Shown: one piece after another, positions 1 through 7,044 of the stretch
Numbering within the stretch: position 1 is the first letter of the stretch
How the letters are laid out: every line of letters starts with the position of its first letter
Source: an uncultured Bacillota bacterium
GTDB lineage: Bacteria; Bacillota; Dehalobacteriia; UBA4068
Length of the DNA: 9,913 bases
Direction: 5' to 3'
Assembly: GCA_934427095.1 (NCBI GenBank)
Contig: CAKRYM010000039.1
Location: forward strand, 1 to 9,913
The notes under the pieces: model-generated
What the model saw: the letters and a program-made list of their open reading frames with translations, nothing else
What the model was told of the DNA's origin: nothing
The model's database searches: none
Program-made: the position numbers and the translations under genes

Positions 1-10
1 GGAGGACGCC

Positions 11-3000
11 ATGTACCTGAAACGAATGGAGCTTGTTGGCTTCAAATCCTTTACCACCAAAACCAAAATCGTCTTTGAACCGGGCATTTCCTGCATTGTG
101 GGGCCCAATGGCAGCGGCAAAAGCAATATTGCCGATGCTTTGCGCTGGGTCATGGGGGAACAGAGCGCCCGGAATATCCGCGGCGGTAAGCTGGAGGATG
201 TCATTTTTTCCGGTAGCAAGAAACGCCGTCCTTTAGGCATGGCGGAAGTCACATTGGTGCTGGATAATAGCGACGGGTATTTGTCTTTACCCTATACGGA
301 AATTTCCGTGACCCGCCGAGCTATCCGTAACGGGAGCAGCGAATATGAGATCAACGGCCAACCCTGCCGCTTGAAAGATATCCGCGATTTGTTTGTGGAT
401 ACTGGCGTGGGGGTGGAAGGCATTTCCCTGATCGACCAGGGGCGTATTCATGAGCTGGTGTCCTGCCGGCCGGAAGAGCGCCGGGTCTTTGTGGAAGAAG
501 CAGCGGGCATTGTGAAATACCGGGAACGGAAAAAGGAAGCCTGCCGCAAATTAGCGGAAACCGAACGCCACTTAGAACGAGTGGGGGATATTATTCATGA
601 GCTGGGAGATCGCTTGGACCCATTGGCCAAGCAAGCGGACAAAGCCCAGCGCTATTTAACCTTAAAAGAGGAAAGCGACCGCATGGAAATCGGCATTTCT
701 GTGCGGGTATTGTCCGAAGCAGAGGAAAAGATCGCTGCTTTGGATCAGGAGATTGACCAAGACACCAAGGCTTTGCTGGCTTTAGAAAGTCAGCGTTTGC
801 AGGCCCAGGCCGCAGCAGAAGAATTGTGCCTAGCCTTATCCGCCTTGGATGAGCAAGTTTCCACTGCTGCCCAAGACTATTATGCCTTACAAAATCAACA
901 ACAAAAGGCAGAAGGCGAACTGAACCTGGTGAAAAACCGCTATGCCAATGCCCAGCGGGATCAGGAGCGGTTGGGCCAGGAATTGGCTGCTTTGGAACAA
1001 AGTATGGCCGCAAAGCAGCAGGAATTTGCCGATCTTTCCCGGCATATTGAACGGACCCAGCAGGAGCTGAATGCCCAGGAGCAAGGGTTAGTCCAGGGGG
1101 AAGGCGGCAAATCCGATTTGCGTTTGTTGGCCGCGGCTCGGGAAGAAAAGCTGGCAGCTTTGCAAAAAGAAAGCGCCGAAGCACAAAGCCAATTGGCGGC
1201 CCAACAAAGTCAGTTGGACCTGCGCCGCCAAATGTTAGCCAAAAATCAACAGGCCCTAGCCCAGGTACAACAGGAGGCAGAGGCATTAGAACAAGAACAG
1301 GCGGAAAATACCGCTGCTTTAACTCAGGCGGAGGAAAGCCTGGCTTCTGCTATGGCGGAAAGCAAAACCTATGCCGCTTTGGTGAACCGTAGCGAGGAAA
1401 AGCTGCGGCAGCTGAACCATACGGTACAGGAAAAAGCCGGCGAAGAAGGGGAATGCCGTTATCAGGTTCGTTCCTTGGAAACCAAGGTTTCCATGCTCCA
1501 GGAGATGATCGATAGCTACGAAGGGTTTTATCCTGGCGTAAAAGGCCTCATGAAAGCCTGTGGTAGCGGCAATGGCCCTGCGGGGGTTTTGGGGGTATTG
1601 TCCGAACTCATGGACGTGCCGGAGCAATACCGCGTCGGTATAGAGGCTTATTTGGGCGCCAGCCTACAGAATATCGTGACGGAAACCGGGGAACATGCCA
1701 AACAAGCCGTGGCCTATTTGAAACAACATCAGTTGGGCCGGGCTACTTTCCTGCCTTTGGATATGCTGCAAGTGCGGCCGGCACGGGATTTTTCCCAGGC
1801 TTTGCAGCGAAAAGGCGTCTTTGGTCAGGCTTCCGCATTGATTCACTGCGCGGACAAGTATCGTCCAGCCGTGGAATTCCTTCTCAACAATGTATTGCTG
1901 TGCGAGAATATGGACGTGGCTTTGTTGGCAGCCAAGGATCTCCATTATCGTAGCAGCGTGGTAACCTTGGACGGGGATTTGGTTAGCCCTGGCGGCGCTG
2001 TTACCGGCGGTAGCAGGCAGAAGAAAAACAGCGATTTGTTGGGGCAGCGGGGCAAATTGACCCAGGCTAAAGCAGAGTTAAAGGATGGAGAAGCCGCTCT
2101 TGCCCAGGCCAGCCAGGCTTTAAGCCAGGCCAGAGAGGAATTACATACCGCCACAGAAGAAAATGAAACCTTGCTCCTGCGTTTACGGGAGCTTTCCAAT
2201 CAAATCAATGAAACCACCAGTCTGAAGCAGCGCCTTCAGGTGCAGGGAGAAGAAGGGAAAAAACGGCTAGGGGCTTTAGTGGCCCAAAAGGAAAGCCTAC
2301 TTAGGGAAGGAAAGGACTTGAGCCTGGATGTGGAATCCCAGGCTAAGGCCGGTCAGGAAGCCGCCCAACAAGGGAACCGTTTAGCAGAAGCCCTTGCCCA
2401 GGCCAGCCAGGCTTTGGAAGAAGTCCAGGCCCAAATGGAAAGCCGCAATGAGGATATTACCATGCAGAAAATGGCCTTGGCTACCAGCCGCCAAAAGCTG
2501 CATGGGCAGAAATTGACCTTGGAGCGGTTGGAAAAAGAAATCGCCGGCTTACAATGGGATGCTGAGGATAAAGCTGCGGACCGGGACGAGGCGGCGGCGG
2601 AATGTACCCTTTGTGCCCAGCAAAGCCAAGAGGGAAAAGCCGCTTTGACAGCGTTAGCCCAGAATATCCATGCGGCAGAAAGTGCCTTGGAAACCATGCG
2701 TCATGGACAAGCTGGGGAAACCGCTCGCCTGCGGGAGCTGGAAAATACAGAAAGGACCCTGCTACACCAGGAGGATAAGGCCAAAACGGAGCTGCATCAG
2801 ATTGAGCTACGTCGGGAACGCTGGCAGGCGGATTTGGAAAATGAATCTGCTAAGCTGGCGGAACAATTCCAACTGAATTTGGCCCAGGCCAGGGAAAAAG
2901 TGGGGGAGGATATCCCTTCCCGTTCCGCTATGTTGCAGCGCTTGGGGCAATTACGCCGGGATATTGGCGCTTTGGGCAATGTGAATCTGGACGCCATTCA

Positions 3001-3577
3001 GGAATATGCCGAGGTGCAGGAGCGCTATACTTTCCTGACCGGGCAGCGTGACGATATGTTGGAAGCGAAAAACAAGCTAAACACCGTCATTCAGGAAATG
3101 GACACCTTGATGACCAGCCGCTTCCGGGATACCTTTACCAAGCTGAACCAAGCCTTCCAGGATAGCTTCCAGCGGCTTTTTGGCGGCGGCGAAGGGGCTT
3201 TGTTCCTTTCGGAACCAGGGAATTTGCTGGAAACCGGGGTGGAGCTTTCCGTTCATCCGCCCGGGAAAAAAGTCAGCAACTACAATTTGCTGAGCGGCGG
3301 AGAAAAAGCCCTGATCGGCATGGCCATGATGTTTGCTACCTTAACGGTGCGACCCACGCCGTTCTGCTTCATGGATGAGGTGGATGCTGCTTTGGATGAG
3401 GCAAACATCGGCCGTTTTACCAGCTATTTACGGGATCGTACGGATCGTAGCCAATTCATCATGATTACCCATCGGCAAGCTACCATGGATGCGGCCCATG
3501 TTTTGTGGGGCGTAACCATGGAGGAGGAAGGGGTCAGTAAAGTGATTAGCGTCCGGCTAGGCCCTTTGGAAGCATAA
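11..3577 (+). CDS. smc: Chromosome segregation ATPase SMC
   Basis: Structural maintenance of chromosomes protein, 1188 aa, the usual length for bacterial SMC. It forms a ring-shaped homodimer that, with ScpA and ScpB, compacts and segregates the chromosome. What is seen: Walker A GPNGSGKSN at residues 31-39; a long Q/A/E-rich coiled coil at about 165-500; an SMC hinge from about YEGFYPGV (503-510) to SPGGAVTGG (659-667); a returning coiled coil at about 675-1020; ABC signature LLSGGEKAL at 1093-1101; Walker B FCFMDE at 1118-1123, followed by the D-loop VDAALD; and the H-loop histidine in ITHR (1152-1155). All ATPase motifs are intact. The ATG at 11 is preceded by GGAGG at 1-5 and begins the typical MYLKRMELVGFKSF start. 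ftsY follows after 18 bases, so the two are probably cotranscribed. In many Bacillota rnc lies just upstream; that position is outside this window. A 23-bp in-frame direct repeat lies in the second coiled coil (see findings). Confidence 0.98.
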   Translation: MYLKRMELVGFKSFTTKTKIVFEPGISCIVGPNGSGKSNIADALRWVMGEQSARNIRGGKLEDVIFSGSKKRRPLGMAEVTLVLDNSDGYLSLPYTEISVTRRAIRNGSSEYEINGQPCRLKDIRDLFVDTGVGVEGISLIDQGRIHELVSCRPEERRVFVEEAAGIVKYRERKKEACRKLAETERHLERVGDIIHELGDRLDPLAKQADKAQRYLTLKEESDRMEIGISVRVLSEAEEKIAALDQEIDQDTKALLALESQRLQAQAAAEELCLALSALDEQVSTAAQDYYALQNQQQKAEGELNLVKNRYANAQRDQERLGQELAALEQSMAAKQQEFADLSRHIERTQQELNAQEQGLVQGEGGKSDLRLLAAAREEKLAALQKESAEAQSQLAAQQSQLDLRRQMLAKNQQALAQVQQEAEALEQEQAENTAALTQAEESLASAMAESKTYAALVNRSEEKLRQLNHTVQEKAGEEGECRYQVRSLETKVSMLQEMIDSYEGFYPGVKGLMKACGSGNGPAGVLGVLSELMDVPEQYRVGIEAYLGASLQNIVTETGEHAKQAVAYLKQHQLGRATFLPLDMLQVRPARDFSQALQRKGVFGQASALIHCADKYRPAVEFLLNNVLLCENMDVALLAAKDLHYRSSVVTLDGDLVSPGGAVTGGSRQKKNSDLLGQRGKLTQAKAELKDGEAALAQASQALSQAREELHTATEENETLLLRLRELSNQINETTSLKQRLQVQGEEGKKRLGALVAQKESLLREGKDLSLDVESQAKAGQEAAQQGNRLAEALAQASQALEEVQAQMESRNEDITMQKMALATSRQKLHGQKLTLERLEKEIAGLQWDAEDKAADRDEAAAECTLCAQQSQEGKAALTALAQNIHAAESALETMRHGQAGETARLRELENTERTLLHQEDKAKTELHQIELRRERWQADLENESAKLAEQFQLNLAQAREKVGEDIPSRSAMLQRLGQLRRDIGALGNVNLDAIQEYAEVQERYTFLTGQRDDMLEAKNKLNTVIQEMDTLMTSRFRDTFTKLNQAFQDSFQRLFGGGEGALFLSEPGNLLETGVELSVHPPGKKVSNYNLLSGGEKALIGMAMMFATLTVRPTPFCFMDEVDAALDEANIGRFTSYLRDRTDRSQFIMITHRQATMDAAHVLWGVTMEEEGVSKVISVRLGPLEA
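2099..2415 (+). repeat. Pair of 23-bp in-frame direct repeats within smc
   Basis: Positions 2099-2121 and 2393-2415 are identical. Both are read in frame as LAQASQAL, and a preceding GCN codon makes a nine-residue ALAQASQAL match. The copies are 294 bases apart, which is 98 codons or 14 coiled-coil heptads. They lie in the C-terminal coiled-coil arm of SMC. The span given covers both copies and the sequence between them. Confidence 0.85.
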
Positions 3578-3595
3578 CAAAGAAAAGGAGAAACC

Positions 3596-4507
3596 ATGGG
3601 ATTTTTTCAACATTTAAAGGAAAGCCTGAGCAAAACGAGACAAAGCTTTGCCACTGGGCTGAAAAGTATTTTCCAAGGCAAGGTGGATGAGGAATTTTTT
3701 GAAGAATTAGAAGAAGCCTTGATCTTGGCGGACATCGGCGTGTCTACTTCCCTGAAAATCACGGAAAATCTGCGGACAAAGGCCAAGGAAATGCATGTGA
3801 AAGATCGGGAAGGCCTTTGGCAGCTCTTGGAAGAAGAAATGATCGCCATTGTGTCCAATCAGCAGGGGGGAATTCCGCTCCAAGAAGGCGTCCTGAATAT
3901 CCTCATGCTGACCGGGGTCAATGGCGCGGGAAAAACCACCACCATTGGCAAGCTGGCTGCCCAATATAAGAAACAAGGGAAACAGGTATTGCTGGCCGCT
4001 GCAGATACTTATCGTGCTGCGGCAGCAGAGCAGCTGCAAGGCTGGGCGGACCGGGTAGGGGTACCCATTATTCGCCAAGGGGAAGGGGCTGATCCCGCAG
4101 CCGTAGTCTTTGACGCCATTGCCGCGGCCAAAGCTCGGGGTTGCGACGTCCTGATTGTGGACACGGCCGGCCGTTTGCAGAATAAAACCAATTTGATGCA
4201 GGAGTTGAACAAGATTTACCGGGTCATTCAGCGGGAAGCAGCGGAAGCAGCGGTTCAGTCCTTGTTAGTGATTGACGGCGGCACTGGGCAAAACGCCATT
4301 ACCCAGGCTAGACAATTTGGCCAGGTGGTGAAACTCACTGGTTTAATCGTGACAAAGTTGGACGGCACTGCCAAGGGTGGCGCTTTGGTGGGCATTGTCG
4401 ATGAGATTGGTCTCCCCATTCAGTTAATTGGCGTGGGGGAAAAGGTAGAGGATTTGCGAGATTTCTCCGCTACGGATTATGTGAAAGCCCTGTTTAGCCA
4501 AGATTAA
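3596..4507 (+). CDS. ftsY: Signal recognition particle receptor FtsY
   Basis: SRP receptor GTPase, 303 aa. It docks the SRP (Ffh)-ribosome complex at the membrane and hands nascent membrane proteins to SecYEG. What is seen: a short N-terminal segment MGFFQHLKESLSKTRQSF that looks like an amphipathic membrane-targeting helix, with no long acidic A domain, as is usual in Bacillota; a helical N domain to about residue 90; then the NG GTPase domain with P-loop GVNGAGKTT (107-115), DTYRAAAAEQL (137-147), DTAGR (189-193), the TGQNA loop (230-234), TKLDGTAKGG (253-262) and a GVGE closing motif. DTAGRLQNKTNLMQEL is the FtsY rather than the Ffh version, and there is no M domain. The segment before TGQNA reads IDGG where IDAT or LDAG is more usual. 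The start is supported by AAAGGAG at 3584-3590. It lies 18 bases after the smc stop. Confidence 0.98.
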   Translation: MGFFQHLKESLSKTRQSFATGLKSIFQGKVDEEFFEELEEALILADIGVSTSLKITENLRTKAKEMHVKDREGLWQLLEEEMIAIVSNQQGGIPLQEGVLNILMLTGVNGAGKTTTIGKLAAQYKKQGKQVLLAAADTYRAAAAEQLQGWADRVGVPIIRQGEGADPAAVVFDAIAAAKARGCDVLIVDTAGRLQNKTNLMQELNKIYRVIQREAAEAAVQSLLVIDGGTGQNAITQARQFGQVVKLTGLIVTKLDGTAKGGALVGIVDEIGLPIQLIGVGEKVEDLRDFSATDYVKALFSQD

Positions 4508-4537
4508 GGCGCTTTGCCCCTGGAAAAAGTAAAAGAA

Positions 4538-4563
4538 AAAGCCATGCCAAAAGGCATGGCTTT
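4538..4563. terminator. Bidirectional terminator between convergent ftsY and the DUF985 gene
   Basis: Perfect inverted repeat: GCCATGCC at 4541-4548, an AAAA loop, and GGCATGGC at 4553-4560, extendable by AAA/TTT to 4538-4563. Read on the minus strand it is followed by TTTTTCTTTTACTTTTT, a good U-rich tract, 18 bases after the stop codon of the DUF985 gene. Read on the plus strand the tract is only TTTGCTGTT, so termination of ftsY here would be weaker. Placement between two convergent stop codons (4507 and 4582) supports a shared terminator. Confidence 0.85.
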
Positions 4564-4581
4564 GCTGTTCGTCAAATTGGG

Positions 4582-5067
4582 TTAATACGTCAAGCGGGTG
4601 ATGATATCTGCCAACTGGGGGAATTTAGCCGTCAAATCCTCACGGTCACAGACATTGAAGTCCTCTTGCAACATACCAGGAACCGTAACGCAGCTGACCA
4701 GGGAATATTTATCCCAGCTGGCTTCCGCGCCAAAAATTACCCCAGCGGGAATGGCTAGGAAAGGGGATTCGCCGGCATCGATATTGGCGCCTAATTTCCG
4801 GGAAATCAGCTGGCCATCTTCGGTAATGTAATGTAAGGTCATGCTATCGCCATCATGGTAGAACCAAAGCTCATCACAATTCAGGTGATGGAAACGCAAA
4901 ATTTGCCCAGGCTCTAATAAATAATAGATACTGTCCCAATAGGGGCGCTCGGTTTTAAAATGTTCAGGAATAAAGGTCTGCTCTGACCGCCCACTACGCA
5001 CGTAGAAACGGTGCTTATGGTGGGACCTCATCCCAAACTTCTTAATGTAATTACTGGCTTCACTCAT
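4582..5067 (-). CDS. DUF985 / Cupin_5 family protein, function unknown
   Basis: 161 aa single-domain cupin, recognised by motif order as the DUF985 (Cupin_5) family: a YYLLEPGQ strand (48-55), FHHLNCDELWFYHDGD (59-74), a LHYITEDGQ turn (78-86), LGANIDAGESP (92-102), IPAGVIFGA (106-114), VSCVTVPGM (124-132) and a DF...FPQLADII tail. Candidate cupin-barrel ligands are His60, His61, Glu66 and, further on, His71 and Glu100. The family is a small beta barrel related to yeast YML079W; known relatives have no settled substrate, so I give no reaction. No signal peptide or membrane segment is seen. The start is set by AGGAGG at 5075-5080. The gene stands alone, with its own promoter (5121-5149) and terminator (4538-4563), in the place where rpoB commonly follows rplL. 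Its product has no obvious link to its neighbours. Confidence 0.85.
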   Translation of the reverse strand: MSEASNYIKKFGMRSHHKHRFYVRSGRSEQTFIPEHFKTERPYWDSIYYLLEPGQILRFHHLNCDELWFYHDGDSMTLHYITEDGQLISRKLGANIDAGESPFLAIPAGVIFGAEASWDKYSLVSCVTVPGMLQEDFNVCDREDLTAKFPQLADIITRLTY

Positions 5068-5120
5068 GGAAAGGCCTCCTCTATCTTCTTCATCTATCCT
5101 TGATTTTCTGTTTAATACAC

Positions 5121-5149
5121 ATCATAACATAGAACATAAAAAAAGGCAA
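5121..5149 (-). promoter_or_regulatory. Sigma-A-type promoter of the DUF985 gene
   Basis: On the minus strand TTGCCT (5144-5149, 4/6 to TTGACA) is followed by a 17-base spacer and TATGAT (5121-5126, 5/6 to TATAAT). A TG one base upstream of the -10 makes it an extended -10. Expected transcription start is about 5114, giving a leader of about 47 nt. The -35 box starts one base after the U-tract of the rplL terminator, so terminator and promoter are packed back to back. Confidence 0.75.
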
Positions 5150-5150
5150 G

Positions 5151-5181
5151 AAAAAAGCCGCTCCTTTTCGGAGCGGCTTTT
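5151..5181 (-). terminator. Intrinsic terminator after rplL
   Basis: Perfect 12-bp inverted repeat with arms 5153-5164 and 5170-5181 and a 5-base loop. Read on the minus strand it is AAAAGCCGCTCC, loop GAAAA, GGAGCGGCTTTTTT, a GC-rich stem ending in a six-T run. It begins 23 bases after the rplL stop codon, so it should end the ribosomal operon here rather than let it run into a downstream gene. Confidence 0.92.
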
Positions 5182-5204
5182 GGATTAAGCGGGAAGAGAA
5201 GAAC

Positions 5205-5582
5205 TTATTTGAGTTCCACAGTAGCGCCAGCTTCTTCCAATTTGGCCTTGATGGCTTCGGCATCGTCCTTGCTGATGCCTTCTTTGATCTTGGAAGGAAC
5301 GCCTTCCACCATTTCCTTGGCTTCTTTCAGGCCCAGGCCGGTGATTTCGCGAACGACTTTAATGACGTTAACTTTGCCAGAACCGAAGCTGGTCATCACA
5401 ACGTCAAAGTCGGTCTTTTCTTCAGCAGCAGCAGCGCCGCCTTCAGCAGCGGGAGCAGCGGCAGCAGCAACGGGAGCAGCGGCGGAAACGCCGAATTCTT
5501 CTTCGAAAGCTTTGACCAGTTCAGCCAGTTCGAGAACGGTCATTTCTTTGACGATATCAAGGATATCCGTAATTTTAGACAT
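5205..5582 (-). CDS. rplL: Ribosomal protein bL12 (L7/L12)
   Basis: Stalk protein bL12, 125 aa, normal length. Dimers bind the uL10 C-terminal helix and recruit and stimulate the translational GTPases, including EF-Tu encoded at the far end of this window. What is seen: an N-terminal dimerisation domain at 1-31 (KITDILDIVKEMTVLELAEL); a flexible Ala/Pro/Gly hinge at about 33-55; and a C-terminal domain at 58-125 with the conserved GSGKVNVIKVVREITGLGLK segment that contacts factors. AGGAGG at 5592-5597 sets the ATG. It follows rplJ by 42 bases and is last in the operon. No gene for RNA polymerase beta follows; a terminator and an unrelated cupin gene come next. Confidence 0.99.
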   Translation of the reverse strand: MSKITDILDIVKEMTVLELAELVKAFEEEFGVSAAAPVAAAAAPAAEGGAAAAEEKTDFDVVMTSFGSGKVNVIKVVREITGLGLKEAKEMVEGVPSKIKEGISKDDAEAIKAKLEEAGATVELK

Positions 5583-5624
5583 GAGAGTTTTCCTCCTAAT
5601 GAATTTTGTTAAAGTCAGAATAGA

Positions 5625-6143
5625 TTATTCGGCAGCAGGAGCGCCTTCGGCAGCTTCCTTCGCCTCTTTGATCAAGTTGGTCACGCGAGCCAAAGCAGAC
5701 ATGGGGGCGGCGAAGCAGCCAGCCACCTGTGCCAAGAGGATTTCGCGAGAAGGCAGTTTAGCCAGAGCATCGATACCAGCGGCATCGATATATTTACCAG
5801 AGAGCAGACCGGCTTTAAACTGCATGGTCTTGTTGTCCTTGATGAAGTTACCCAGGACTTTAGCGGCTGCAACCGGATCTTTCGAGAAAGCAATGGCGGT
5901 GGAGCCGTTGAGTTCTGCATCCAAAAGACCGAGGTTTGCATTATGGCTGGCAATACGGATCAAGGTGTTTTTGGCCACCCGGTATTCTACATCAGCTTTA
6001 CGGAGAGCGGCGCGGAGTTCCACGTCTTTATCCACGGTAATACCGCGGTAATCAGCCACCACAACGGCTTCGCTTTCCTCAAAGAGCTTTTGCAATTCAG
6101 CCACTTCTTTTTCTTTGGCAATGAACTGAGGTTTCTTTTCCAT
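5625..6143 (-). CDS. rplJ: Ribosomal protein uL10
   Basis: Stalk base protein uL10, 172 aa. Its N-terminal domain binds 23S rRNA beside uL11, and its C-terminal helix carries the bL12 dimers. What is seen: VVVADYRGITV (about 27-37), a hallmark of the family; YRVAKNTLIRIA; the GSTAIAF strand; KAGLLSGKYID; and an Ala/Glu/Lys-rich C-terminal helix ending EAAEGAPAAE that is the bL12 docking part. The SD AGGAGGTG at 6153-6160 lies about 9 bases before the ATG. It is preceded by a leader of about 190 bases containing an L10-type attenuator, so its expression and that of rplL is probably set by the uL10-bL12 complex itself. Confidence 0.99.
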   Translation of the reverse strand: MEKKPQFIAKEKEVAELQKLFEESEAVVVADYRGITVDKDVELRAALRKADVEYRVAKNTLIRIASHNANLGLLDAELNGSTAIAFSKDPVAAAKVLGNFIKDNKTMQFKAGLLSGKYIDAAGIDALAKLPSREILLAQVAGCFAAPMSALARVTNLIKEAKEAAEGAPAAE

Positions 6144-6193
6144 GTTCTAAAGCACCTCCTTCCAGGTGTGGATTTGGGAAAGAACCTTATGAT

Positions 6194-6224
6194 GAAAACT
6201 CCCCTGCCGCACCGGCAGGGGAGT
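6194..6224 (-). terminator. Attenuator terminator hairpin in the rplJ leader
   Basis: Perfect 12-bp inverted repeat with arms 6198-6209 and 6213-6224 and a 3-base loop. On the minus strand it reads ACTCCCCTGCCG, GTG, CGGCAGGGGAGT and continues TTTCATC. The stem is very stable and the run is four Ts, so termination may be partial, as expected for an attenuator inside an operon. It ends about 34 bases before the rplJ SD. Confidence 0.85.
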
Positions 6225-6310
6225 AATGTACGCCTAAGCACACATTTCTCCTGCCTCGGCTGGCGCAATGCTTATCCCCAGTGGGGACCAACTGTCTTTG
6301 GCGGACAAAT
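6194..6310 (-). promoter_or_regulatory. L10 leader: autoregulatory attenuator upstream of rplJ
   Basis: The 187-base space between rplA and rplJ reads, on the minus strand, AAAGACAGTTGG, then hairpin TCCCC-ACT-GGGGA (6275-6287), then GATAAGCATTGCG, then CCAGCCGAGGCAGGAG. GTTGG (6288-6292) can pair with CCAGC (6259-6263), enclosing the hairpin with an asymmetric internal loop. The AGACAG and CCGAGG signatures match what I know of the Rfam L10 leader family. Downstream is a terminator hairpin at 6198-6224. The leader strand GGCAGGAG (6248-6255) can instead pair with the terminator 5' arm, giving an antiterminator. This agrees with the attenuation mechanism described for B. subtilis rplJL, where bound L10(L12)4 favours termination. 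The assignment is by sequence pattern only. Confidence 0.85.
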
Positions 6311-6330
6311 GGGAGAATTCAACGATGAAA

Positions 6331-7029
6331 TTATTTGCCCAAAGGCTTAACGGGATTGATTTTCACCCCAGGGCCCATGGTGGAGCTAACAGTAATGCTC
6401 TTCATATACTGCCCTTTGGCAGCGGCAGGTTTCACCTTCAGCAGGGTTTCTACGATAGTGTTGTAGTTTTCCAGGAGCTGTTCAGGGGTGAAGCTTGCTT
6501 TACCAATACGGCAATGAATGTTAGCTGCTTTGTCCAGACGGTATTCAACCTTACCAGCTTTAATATCGTTAACGGCACGGGTAACGTCCATGGAAACGGT
6601 ACCAGTCTTGGGGTTGGGCATCAAGCCCTTGGGGCCCAAGACGCGGCCCAAACGGCCTACCAGACCCATCATGTCCGGGGTAGCTACGGCAACGTCAAAC
6701 CCAAACCAGCCGCCCTGGATTTTTTCAATCATATCTTCAGCGCCAACGAAATCTGCGCCGGCATCCAAAGCTTCCTTGGCTTTGTCACCCTTAGCAAATA
6801 CCAACACGCTGCGTTTGATACCGGTACCCTGAGGCAGGACAACGGCGCCGCGGATCTGCTGGTCAGCCTGACGGGGGTCCAGGTTAAGACGGACAGCCAA
6901 TTCGATGGTTTCATCAAATTTCGCCTTGGCATTGTTTTTTGCCATGGTCAGCGCTTCCAAGGGCTCAAAAAAGTCAGCCAGGTTGGCGCTTTTGACAGAT
7001 TCGTTATATTTTTTGCCATGTTTCGGCAT
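6331..7029 (-). CDS. rplA: Ribosomal protein uL1
   Basis: uL1, 232 aa, typical length. It forms the mobile L1 stalk with 23S helices 76-78 and helps move deacylated tRNA out through the E site. It is also a classic translational repressor of its own mRNA. What is seen: the N-terminal MPKHGKKY start; KFDETIELAVRLNLDPRQADQQIRG; VVLPQGTG; LGPKGLMPNPKTGTV in the central domain; and YRLDKAANIHCRIGKASF plus the C-terminal SSTMGPGVKIN strand of the RNA-binding domain. AGGAGG at 7038-7043 sets the ATG. Directly before that SD lies an rRNA-like uL1-binding element (7045-7077), so uL1 bound there would block initiation on its own gene. It follows rplK after 64 bases. Confidence 0.99.
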   Translation of the reverse strand: MPKHGKKYNESVKSANLADFFEPLEALTMAKNNAKAKFDETIELAVRLNLDPRQADQQIRGAVVLPQGTGIKRSVLVFAKGDKAKEALDAGADFVGAEDMIEKIQGGWFGFDVAVATPDMMGLVGRLGRVLGPKGLMPNPKTGTVSMDVTRAVNDIKAGKVEYRLDKAANIHCRIGKASFTPEQLLENYNTIVETLLKVKPAAAKGQYMKSITVSSTMGPGVKINPVKPLGK

Positions 7030-7044
7030 ATCGATTTCCTCCTT

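Noticed and set aside
591..1286. A 231-codon open frame on the minus strand inside smc
   Set aside because: It is antisense to the SMC coiled coil, Pro/Leu-rich as expected from reversed Gln/Ala codons, and without domain or context.
4508..4581. Possible small gene or regulatory RNA between ftsY and the DUF985 gene
   Set aside because: Apart from the terminator hairpin the 74 bases show no SD, start codon context or further structure.
5209..6051. A 280-codon open frame on the plus strand opposite rplL and rplJ
   Set aside because: It lies antisense to two certain ribosomal protein genes. Its Ser/Ala-rich composition is what the reverse strand of Ala/Glu/Lys-rich genes gives, and it has no recognisable domain.
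6311..6330. Possible separate promoter for rplJ between rplA and the L10 leader (TTGAAT near 6317-6322)
   Set aside because: No -10-like hexamer lies at a suitable distance; the place expected for it is GC-rich leader sequence.
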